8,023 nt of DNA from Planctomycetota bacterium (lineage in GTDB: Bacteria > Planctomycetota > Brocadiia > SM23-32). The stretch is taken from positions 1-8,023 of the forward strand of contig JAGYMJ010000189.1 of assembly GCA_018400625.1 (NCBI GenBank), given 5' to 3'. The position numbers and the translations under genes were made by a program. Below, piece by piece: positions 1 to 7,500 of the stretch. Every line of letters begins with the position of its first letter. Within the stretch, counting starts at the first letter, position 1. The notes under the pieces were generated by a model that saw only the letters and a list, made by a program, of their open reading frames with translations, was not told the origin of the DNA and did not search any database.

Positions 1-20
1 AGAAGCGCTTTCTTTTTCAT
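1..20 (-). CDS. N-terminal fragment of a possible downstream gene (cut by window edge)
   Basis: An ATG at 20-18 on the minus strand is followed by codons for M-K-K-K-A-L before the window ends. A good Shine-Dalgarno run (AGGGGG, 32-27) lies six bases upstream. The lysine-rich start followed by small and hydrophobic residues resembles the n-region of a signal peptide or membrane anchor, but six codons cannot establish this. It lies 200 bases after the stop of the GAP1-like gene in the same direction, and no terminator is visible between them. It could therefore be a fourth operon member, such as a missing effector, or an unrelated gene with its own promoter. The function is unknown. Confidence 0.45.
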
Positions 21-26
21 GGTTAT

Positions 27-32
27 CCCCCT
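27..32 (-). promoter_or_regulatory. Ribosome binding site for the partial gene at 20
   Basis: The minus strand reads AGGGGG, then the six-base spacer ATAACC, then ATG. Strength and spacing are both suitable. This is the main reason for treating the ATG at 20 as a real start. Confidence 0.5.
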
Positions 33-36
33 GTCA

Positions 37-50
37 TCTCATTAATGAGA
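37..50. repeat. 14-bp perfect palindrome, candidate operator
   Basis: TCTCATTAATGAGA equals its own reverse complement over all 14 bases. It has no spacer, so it suits a dimeric DNA-binding protein better than an RNA hairpin. It ends five bases before the Shine-Dalgarno run of the minus-strand gene starting at 20, a position where a bound repressor could block transcription of that gene. No T-tract follows, so it is not a terminator. An A+T-rich palindrome of this size can also arise by chance. Confidence 0.35.
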
Positions 51-127
51 AAAACAATCACTATTTCCCCTCTTCACGGCCACTTGTAACCTTCTTTGCC
101 CAAGATGCAGTTATCTCACAGCCCCTC

Positions 128-143
128 TTGCAGCCGGCGGCAA
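128..143. repeat. Imperfect G+C-rich 16-bp dyad
   Basis: TTGCAGCCGGCGGCAA is symmetric around GCCGGC, with a single mismatched pair. There is no loop and no adjacent T-run, so an intrinsic terminator is unlikely. It could be a protein-binding dyad, or chance in a locally G+C-rich stretch. Confidence 0.2.
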
Positions 144-161
144 TAGTTGACCGAATATTTC

Positions 162-189
162 ACTTTACCGACAAAATCCCTTTTTTCAA
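162..189 (-). promoter_or_regulatory. Weak sigma70-type promoter candidate for the gene at 20
   Basis: On the minus strand, TTGAAA (189-184) is followed after 16 bases by TAAAGT (167-162). That is five and four of six consensus matches. Transcription from here would give a leader of roughly 135 bases before the ATG at 20. It is the best candidate found in the gap after the operon, but such matches are common by chance. Confidence 0.2.
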
Positions 190-220
190 CTCATACCAAA
201 AATTACATAAAGTAACCCTG

Positions 221-3200
221 CTATTGAACCGATGATATTTCTATTATAATTCTTAATCCTATATCCTCGTCTTGGTGCGTCTGATAATAGCCATAACGTG
301 CTTCTGATCCACAGTTTTGCGGTTTTTCTTTCCATGAACCACCTCGCAAAACGCGGTGTTGGCTCATTTCATGGTCCGCGGCTAGTTTTTCTTCTGGAAT
401 GTCGCCGTTGCTCCCTTGATCTAGCTCCTTACACCACTCCCATACATTGCCATGCATATCATAAAGCCCCCAGGCATTCGGTTTCTTTAGCCCAACATTT
501 CGCCTTCTGCGGCCACTGTTGCCGGCATGCCACCCATATTGACTCAGACCGTCTAAATCATCACCAAAATAAAATGGAGAGACCGTACCGGCCCGCACCG
601 CATACACCCACTGTGCTTCCGAAGGTATTCGTACATCCAGTCCCGTTTGGTCCGACAGTTTTTGGCAAAATTCGTCCGCATCATCCCAAGATATATTGAC
701 AACCGGCAATAAATCGTCCTTATTCTGGCCGGGATTTGGCCCCATAACTTTTTCATATTCTTGCTCTGTCAACGGATACATGCCCATGTAAAACGGTTCA
801 TCAAAATCTTCCCACTCCTTTATTATTTCGCTCTGTCGATCACCGATAAATTGATTTGTTAATTCACCGGACGGTATCAGCCTGAAACGCATGCCCGAAA
901 ACTCACATTCTACTTCCAACGGCAGGCCTTTCGATTCACTTGCTTCTTTTTGGGCTGCCTGCGCATCGCTACTTCCTAAAGCTAACCCACCCAGCGGTGC
1001 ATATTCGGCATCGGAAATCATGCGTAAACCCTCAATAAAATCCTGTTTTTCTGCTGTTTCCTCTCCTTTTCCGATGCTATCGGGGGCTTCAGAAAGGTCA
1101 TTATCTGTTTCATCAAACTTCTTGGTAAGGTCCGTTTGATCCTCTGCCGTATCATCCCATTCCTTTCCCTTTTCAACCTGTTCTAATGTCTCTTCTTCAT
1201 CTGTAACTACTGGAGTTTCGTCAACTTGAACTTCAGAAAAATCCTCATCAACTTCCTCGCCCATCTCCAAATCATCTTTTGCTGTTTCAATGGCTTCCTG
1301 TACAGTCCCCGCCTCTTCCGGACGAGGTGGGGACATATATCGCCGCCCGACAAATAAGCCAACTCCAAGGGAAATGATCACTAATAGCATCGTATAGATA
1401 GCGAGAAATTTCATGCTGAACTCGTTATCAAGAGGCTTTTCCTCATGCGATGGTGTCTTGGGTTGATTAAATTCTTCCTGATTTGAATTAACAGGCACTT
1501 CTTCATAATCTTCACTTTCCTGAAGCCTTGGGTCTATCTCTTCAAATATCGTGATCCAGTAACTTTTTTTGTTGAGAGATTTAATTCTTTTTTTTACATC
1601 GTCAAAAAAATCATAATATGGGGGAACGAAATACTCATTACGCAAAAGTTTTTTTAGATATTTTTTATCTATGCGGTTGTCTTCTTCGACCACGACAAAA
1701 GACACAGCAAGCGATTTGGGAAATTTTTGTTCAATACAATAACGGAGCCATTTTCTTACTTTCTTGGGGGAAAGCAACTTTAATGAAGAGCCAAAAAAAT
1801 CCTTTAAATCACTGACATCACAACAATACCGCAACAAAGGATATAATTGATCTTCTAACAATTCGTTTGTTTTCATAGCTTCCAACTCGCGATTCTCCGC
1901 ACAGGATACTAACCAATCTTTTCGCTGTTTTTCGGAAATAGCAGCATTCAGGACAGATTGCCCCCAGTCGGCCGCATCAAATTGTTTCAGGCTCATCCAA
2001 TAAGAAAAGTTGCTTTCTGGAATGGAAGAGGGTTTCAGAGAACAAGCGGTTTCGACGGCCAATTTTTGCATCTCGGAAGAAACATTCTGTTGTTTCAGAA
2101 CATATTGGAACCAGGCAGAGAGTAAAACGGCGCGTTCTTCCTCGTTTTCTTTGCACCAGCTCAACAGTTTACTGTGGAGCTGCAAGTTATTTTGTTGGAA
2201 AAATCTTTCAACTAATCGGACCCCCACTGATTTATTATCTAAAACAGCGCGTGTTAGTTGAGGCTGATTGATAAAATCCATCAATTGGGCATCTTTAATC
2301 TCCTGAACATACATTATCCACAGGCGCGAGACAGTCTTTATATCTTCGGACTCGTAAGCATAGTCAATGAGCTTTTTCAGAAAAGTGTTTTTTTTGCGTT
2401 TTCTATTCACGCGCCACAGTAATTTCAATATTTCGGCCATTGTGTCCACATTGTTCAGGAACCAGAAACCATAATACTCGGACCACCGATCAGCATCCCA
2501 AAAGCGTTCATCATGATGTTCGATAAGCTCAGGCAATCCAGAATGATCGACATCATCCATCCAAAACGCAAACTCGGATTCAAACTTATCGGATGGTTCT
2601 TCTAAAATGAGTTTCAGTCTCAAATCTCTTATTTCTATATTATCCTGAGCTCTGAGTCCATTATGCTCTCTGAACCATTTGATAAAGGTTAAAAATTCTC
2701 CTCCGGCATCACTGGCCCATAACTTAAGCCCTTCAAAAAAATCGTCATACAAACCATCTTCAACCATAACATCAGCCAGTTTTTTGCGACTGCCCTGATC
2801 CAGGGGTTCAATGTCCTGGGCATGGTCTCTGAGGAGTCTTTTTATCCTGGATTCAATATCTTTTACACGGGCGTTCAGTTGCATATAGCGCACCCGGCAT
2901 TCGACCACTTCGTTCACCGTTAACTGGTCGGACTCCAGGGTTTCTTTGAGCGACCAAAAGTGGTTGAGTTCATCAGCGGATGCATCTTTGAGATCGGGCA
3001 ATTCCAGCAGTGCAATCCAACTCGTAGGTGATTTCTTCTCGTCAAGACATTGACGTATTTGATGGGCAAGAGATTGGGAAGGAATATCACTAATTTCGTT
3101 TTTTTGCGGTCCTATTTCGACATAGCCATGACCATCAGGAACCCTGAAAGATTCGAGATCGGAAACGACCAGATTAAAACCCATGCAATAAAAGGACGCG

Positions 3201-3832
3201 TCTTCCTGCAGGCTCACATGACTGGCCTGCAAGTTTTTTTCGCTTTTTTCCTCCGGCGACCACAAAGAAGTGGTAAATGAAGAACGGCTGCGCAAATAGA
3301 GTGGGATCGCCGACAAAAGGGTTTCCATCAATATATTGCGTTTATCAAAAACATTCGAATCAAGAAATGCATAAGCGCGTTTAGGTGCCAGAAACGCATT
3401 TAAAAGGGATTCCCACGATTCACCGTTCAGTATCTCCCAGCACGTCTCAAATTCCAGAGGCGAATCCATCGCCCAGTCAATGATCGGTGCGTGCCTTTCA
3501 TAATCGGTTTCTCTTTTCAACAGACCGGAGCGCAGCAAGACAAATGGATTGGCCTTTAACTGTTCATAATCTTTTTTATAAAACCGGAGAATATGGGCAA
3601 AATGCCATTTTCGCCCCGACTGATCAGCATCCTCCGACATGTACTGCACAGCGATCCTTTTCTTATCAAGCATATACACGGACAAGGTGCCGTCGAAATC
3701 GCCATCAAGTTGAGGCATACGGACCATGTTACCGATGACCCACAGATCAGCTTTGCTGAACCCGCTTGACGAGGCAATAAAACCATCGCCGCCCCGTTTA
3801 TCTAAACCATGAAAACACTGTTCAATTTTCAT
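221..3832 (-). CDS. GAP1-like conflict-system protein with transmembrane helix and C-terminal FGE-like domain
   Basis: This 1203-residue protein has four parts. Residues 1-110 resemble the N-terminal domain of GTPase-associated protein 1 (GAP1): an HG...GG.G..ASS pattern at 8-23 and an R-x-W-H-x-x-H-I-L strand at 74-82. Residues 115-330 fit the GAP1 middle region, with SSFTTSLW at 184-191. Residues 330-770 look like an all-helical repeat region with many W/F/L heptads. A transmembrane helix spans about 808-829, followed by an acidic linker (about 838-935, roughly two-fifths Asp/Glu). The FGE-sulfatase-like domain lies at about 975-1198, with RIPSEAQW (1068), DMHGNVWEWC (1125), RVLRGGSW (1160) and IGLR (1191). 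Of the SUMF1 catalytic pair Cys336/Cys341, the first aligns with Glu1169 and only the second has a Cys (1174), so oxidase activity is unlikely. The start at 3832 gives the N-terminus expected for the family, but its Shine-Dalgarno is weak (GGAAAAAAAGA). It lies 15 bases after the lipoprotein gene, so coupled translation is likely. Inferred role: cytoplasmic partner or regulator of the GTPase encoded by the first gene, linked to an extracytoplasmic ligand-binding domain. Assignment to GAP1 is by pattern recall, not by search. Confidence 0.85.
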   Translation of the reverse strand: MKIEQCFHGLDKRGGDGFIASSSGFSKADLWVIGNMVRMPQLDGDFDGTLSVYMLDKKRIAVQYMSEDADQSGRKWHFAHILRFYKKDYEQLKANPFVLLRSGLLKRETDYERHAPIIDWAMDSPLEFETCWEILNGESWESLLNAFLAPKRAYAFLDSNVFDKRNILMETLLSAIPLYLRSRSSFTTSLWSPEEKSEKNLQASHVSLQEDASFYCMGFNLVVSDLESFRVPDGHGYVEIGPQKNEISDIPSQSLAHQIRQCLDEKKSPTSWIALLELPDLKDASADELNHFWSLKETLESDQLTVNEVVECRVRYMQLNARVKDIESRIKRLLRDHAQDIEPLDQGSRKKLADVMVEDGLYDDFFEGLKLWASDAGGEFLTFIKWFREHNGLRAQDNIEIRDLRLKLILEEPSDKFESEFAFWMDDVDHSGLPELIEHHDERFWDADRWSEYYGFWFLNNVDTMAEILKLLWRVNRKRKKNTFLKKLIDYAYESEDIKTVSRLWIMYVQEIKDAQLMDFINQPQLTRAVLDNKSVGVRLVERFFQQNNLQLHSKLLSWCKENEEERAVLLSAWFQYVLKQQNVSSEMQKLAVETACSLKPSSIPESNFSYWMSLKQFDAADWGQSVLNAAISEKQRKDWLVSCAENRELEAMKTNELLEDQLYPLLRYCCDVSDLKDFFGSSLKLLSPKKVRKWLRYCIEQKFPKSLAVSFVVVEEDNRIDKKYLKKLLRNEYFVPPYYDFFDDVKKRIKSLNKKSYWITIFEEIDPRLQESEDYEEVPVNSNQEEFNQPKTPSHEEKPLDNEFSMKFLAIYTMLLVIISLGVGLFVGRRYMSPPRPEEAGTVQEAIETAKDDLEMGEEVDEDFSEVQVDETPVVTDEEETLEQVEKGKEWDDTAEDQTDLTKKFDETDNDLSEAPDSIGKGEETAEKQDFIEGLRMISDAEYAPLGGLALGSSDAQAAQKEASESKGLPLEVECEFSGMRFRLIPSGELTNQFIGDRQSEIIKEWEDFDEPFYMGMYPLTEQEYEKVMGPNPGQNKDDLLPVVNISWDDADEFCQKLSDQTGLDVRIPSEAQWVYAVRAGTVSPFYFGDDLDGLSQYGWHAGNSGRRRRNVGLKKPNAWGLYDMHGNVWEWCKELDQGSNGDIPEEKLAADHEMSQHRVLRGGSWKEKPQNCGSEARYGYYQTHQDEDIGLRIIIEISSVQ

Positions 3833-3847
3833 TCTTTTTTTCCGCTA

Positions 3848-4504
3848 TTATAGTTGCAAGTAAATTTCCTGAAGTTGACGCCGGTTAATGACTATTTTAT
3901 CGGCCGCCGCACCTGCGTAACCCAAAAAAGGCCTGACCTCGATATTCAAGATAATGCTGTCATTTTGAGCGTTTTCAAAAGCATCTATCACGACATCCGT
4001 CAGATCAAACACCGCTCTCCCACGGTGGTCAGTGTATTCCCGCATACTTTTCCTTTCTTCTCGCACATCACATGTCAAATCCACAATGACATGTGCTTTG
4101 TTAAACGAATTGTGGTCCACACTACTATCCACAACCTCCTCTTTTCTTTTCAGCTCAAAATTTAAAGTTTCTGTCCAAAGATTAAAATGGGTTAAAGATA
4201 CAAGGTAAGCCGGCAATGCCACGGGCGTGAGCAGCACCTTTGCCCATGTCTTGAATTCCAAAACTTCTTCAACACGTTGAACCTGAATATTTTCTCTTTT
4301 TTTCTCATGCTTTAACTTTACCTCTACAATAACCTCAGGGCTATCGGCAGTTTGCCATTCGACACTTTCGATGATGGTTGTCTTATTATATGGTTCAGAA
4401 ATATTCCTATAGTTTTCATCATCAACCGTACGGGTATATGTCGAACATCCGGTTGTTAATAAACTGAAAAAAAATATTGACATACAGACCAAATATTTAT
4501 TCAC
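3848..4504 (-). CDS. Predicted lipoprotein of the GTPase/GAP1 operon
   Basis: This small exported protein has no family I recognise. The reading frame opens at an ATG at 4516 (222 residues), but I prefer the GTG at 4504 (218 residues). The GTG has GGAGG five bases upstream and yields a classical signal peptide starting M-N-K-Y-L-V. The ATG adds an acidic M-E-E-E-V that is unfavourable for export. The lipobox is L-T-T-G-C, with the lipidated Cys at residue 20 and Ser after it, which favours outer-membrane sorting in Gram-negatives. The mature part is polar and strand-rich. A hydrophobic stretch around A-K-V-L-L-T-P-V-A-L-P (about residues 88-104) may pack against membrane or partner. A later segment, Y-T-D-H-R-G-R-A-V-F-D-L, resembles a transthyretin- or Ig-like strand pattern. 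Its place between two proteins with extracytoplasmic FGE-like domains suggests it is a periplasmic or outer-membrane component of the same sensor (inference). Confidence 0.8.
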   Translation of the reverse strand: MNKYLVCMSIFFFSLLTTGCSTYTRTVDDENYRNISEPYNKTTIIESVEWQTADSPEVIVEVKLKHEKKRENIQVQRVEEVLEFKTWAKVLLTPVALPAYLVSLTHFNLWTETLNFELKRKEEVVDSSVDHNSFNKAHVIVDLTCDVREERKSMREYTDHRGRAVFDLTDVVIDAFENAQNDSIILNIEVRPFLGYAGAAADKIVINRRQLQEIYLQL

Positions 4505-4509
4505 TTCTT

Positions 4510-4514
4510 CCTCC
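4510..4514 (-). promoter_or_regulatory. GGAGG ribosome binding site that decides the lipoprotein start
   Basis: GGAGG at 4514-4510 lies inside the first codons read from the ATG at 4516, and five bases before the GTG at 4504. The ATG itself has only GAAGAG two bases upstream, which is too close. The upstream gene's stop and this ATG form TAATG. Ribosomes ending gene 1 would sit directly over this site, so reinitiation at GTG 4504 is plausible. Confidence 0.6.
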
Positions 4515-4515
4515 A

Positions 4516-7500
4516 TTACTCTTCATGGCTGACAAAAACAGGTATCTCTGCTTTTTTATGCCAAACCTCTCTTAATTGTTCGATATCAAAGACAGACCGC
4601 ATACCAATAAAGTGAATTCTTTCCCTGGAACCTCGCGATATCACAGCATCACTTCTTGCCAGTTCCTGATCAAAAAGGAAATTACCGCCGGCTGCCAGCC
4701 GGTTTCCCTCCTCATCATATGAGCTTGTCCACTCTGAGACATTCCCGGACATTCCCATGACACCACTTTTTGTCCGATCCCGCTGGATCAACCGGTGTTC
4801 CCGACAAAGCGCTTGCCCAATACCTTCTTCATGGACATTACAATAATCGCTGCGCCATTGGTCACCCCAGGGGAACTCATAGGGGCCGAATGCCGTATTC
4901 CATTCATCAAGAGTCGGGAGTCGCTTACCGTAAAATCGTGCACATGCAGCAGCTTCCCTCCAGTTTATCCCCAACGCCGGCGGATTATCGCCGGAAGAAT
5001 GCTCATTCCATAAATCCCGCAGTTCCTCCAAACGCCGCTCAGAAAGGCTGTCGGATTTTTCTGCATATTTTAAAAATTCCGTCTGGCTTGTCTCGTACTT
5101 ATCGATGTAAAAAGGATTCATGCCCCCATCATCGACCGGTATGAAAACCATTGACTGCAGCATATCCAGGACAAAGGCATACAACCCATGTTCGCCTGCC
5201 GTTTCTCCCTCCAAATCCTCGAGCGATTCAAATTCATTCACGGCATAAGCGACTTCTCCATTTTCCAAATGACGGAGCATCTGCCCTTTTAACACATCGA
5301 TCTTGAGTATATTCAAGTTCTCATGCATTTTAGGGCAAGAAGTAAAGTTTTTTGCATGTTGAATCAAAATGCGAGCTTTGTCGAAATTGGCATCGCTGCC
5401 GACCTCATCAATCGTGCCGGTTAAATGGCTCAGCACATCTTCCTGCCAGTGAGCAGCCGGGAAATATCTCTCCATTTCATCCACTGTATTCATGGCTCCC
5501 TCAAAATCATGCTGATACAAGTTATGTCTAAAATTAATCATGAGTAAATCCTTCAGAATCCGATCATATTCTTCATTATCAAGATGTAATTTCAAACCAT
5601 CAGGTATCTCCTGAAGAAAGTACAGGCCCCTCTCAGGTTTTTGATTGCTGAGCTCTCTGCAGGCTTTGAACCATGCATTGGCCAGATTCTTGAGGAACTC
5701 CTGCATGGGCTCCCCGAGTCCGCGAAAATTTTCTTTCGCATCCTCAACAGAACGGTTCGCTTTCAGCCACGCAGCCTGTCTATCTTCTTGTGTTAAATGA
5801 AGCACAGCATTTCTCACTTGATAAGCTCCAATCGAAAACGCCGTTTCCTGAAATCCCTGATTACGCATATCCTCTTTGAGGTTATCCCTCGTATTGACCG
5901 CAAAGAGAAGATAATCCCATGCCTTATCGATATTTTTATCCTCTCCCGTGAGGAACCTGTTCGATTGTTGATGAAAAAAACGAACGCCTTGCCGCATGAA
6001 ACGCTCATGTCGGGTTTGAAGCGTTTCAAAAGGCCATATGTCAATTTGAAACGCAAGATGGGACACGCTGGAGCGAAGGGCTCTTTTATACGCCTGGATA
6101 TTACCGGTTTGTTCGGCGTCCGAAAGGTTTTCCAGCACCTGGTTTCCGTCCCACCATAGGGCAGAAGCCGAAGCGACCACAGACAATAATATCAAGAGTA
6201 CAAACATTAATATCCGCCTTTTTATTTTTTTTCGACGTTTTTGAGTCCTAATTTTTTCAGCTTCTCGGGCTTTATTTTGCTTATGGGCTATTTCAGTGTT
6301 TTTCTCTATTTTTCGCCGGTTCCATACTTTATCGGCCAGCCAATCAACGGGTTCTTCAACGCAGGCCGGTCGTACGTCCCTGTCTCCTGATTCAGATATA
6401 CCGTTGCAGGAGATGGCAAAAAAACCCGACTCCGGGACGGCTCCATTCTCATCGCAAACATCGTGATAAACACCATGATAATGAGTTTCCAGAAACTTTT
6501 TCGCCTTAGCGATACGATTTTCTCTGCTTTCATTCCGAAGTTTCTTGTAATCCTGAATTTTTATTTTTCTACATAGATCGCCCAATCCGAAGTAATCCCG
6601 TTCGATTTGAGTGTATCCAATACGGTTCTGATATATGGCAAAATCCGCTTTTGTCAGTACGACGGCAACCGGTCGCCGAATCGGCTTTCCGTCGGGAGAA
6701 TCCAGATCTCGGACCACACGAATAAATCCCTCCCAAAACTTTTCGATTTCATCTCTGAATTTCGATGCGGCCTCATCAGGATGCTCACCGCTGGTCTGAC
6801 CATAGTTTGCTTCCCGGAGATCGATCCCGAGTGTCATTGCCGAATCGATGAGAAAGAGGAAACCTTCGCATGAGCAAACAAATTTCCGCACGGATTCGAT
6901 TGCGGGCTGCAGCGTAATAGGAGCATGGGCTTTAATATAATCATCAGGTTTAAATGCCATTAACCAGGACTCACCACTGGTCTCCAGCGTGCAAATATCC
7001 ATCCCATCTTCGTTGTTGAGTGTAAGTCGGCCGTGCAGCTCTTCGCAGACGGCTTCCGATGTTTTCACCAGATCATTTTCGGTCGTTTCAGACCATTTTT
7101 CATCCAATTTGGTCAGACTCCATACGGCTTTTCTGCGAGTATGCCACGCCAGGGCTCTCAGCATCCATGTTTTCCCAACGGCCTGAAACCCCACGATACC
7201 AATCCCCCCCTCTTGCCCGTCTGCTTTTGCCTGTATTTCTTCTTTCGCCTGCTGCCAGCTCAGCAGATCATCACCGATGGCATGCCGTGAACCGGTTGAG
7301 GGTTTAGCCCCATCTTTTCGGCTTTTTTTATTCTTTGTATTCATAAAAGAAGCATCGTTTGTGTTGGAATTCTTATCGTCCTCCGTATGTTCCGGCTGTG
7401 TTTTGCGTGTCAAATCTGATTCTGCCCCTTTTTTATCTCCGCGCCTCTCCTCCATATTGCCGTCATCCTTTTTCCCGTTATCGGTTCTTGACCTGTGACG

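Noticed and set aside
21..220. Intrinsic terminator after the GAP1-like gene
   Set aside because: The dyads at 37-50 and 128-143 have no loop and no following T-run, so no terminator can be supported.
221..400. Possible diversity-generating retroelement variable region at the end of the GAP1-like gene
   Set aside because: The FGE-like fold and the RGGSW loop are typical targets. However, the codons are not AAY-rich, no near-identical template repeat is present in 1-220 or elsewhere, and no reverse transcriptase is encoded here.
298..699. 133-residue plus-strand open frame
   Set aside because: It lies opposite the well-conserved FGE-like coding region, has a His/Pro-rich composition with no recognisable domain, and has no ribosome site. 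It is a shadow frame.
239..910. A true sulfatase-activating (formylglycine-generating) enzyme
   Set aside because: Only one of the two catalytic cysteine positions is kept, the domain is fused behind a transmembrane helix to a GAP1-like protein, and no sulfatase gene is nearby.
3846..3856. TATAAT-like sequence on the minus strand between the lipoprotein and GAP1-like genes
   Set aside because: It overlaps the lipoprotein's last codons, is only about 15 bases from the next start, and has no -35 partner. A chance match within an operon.
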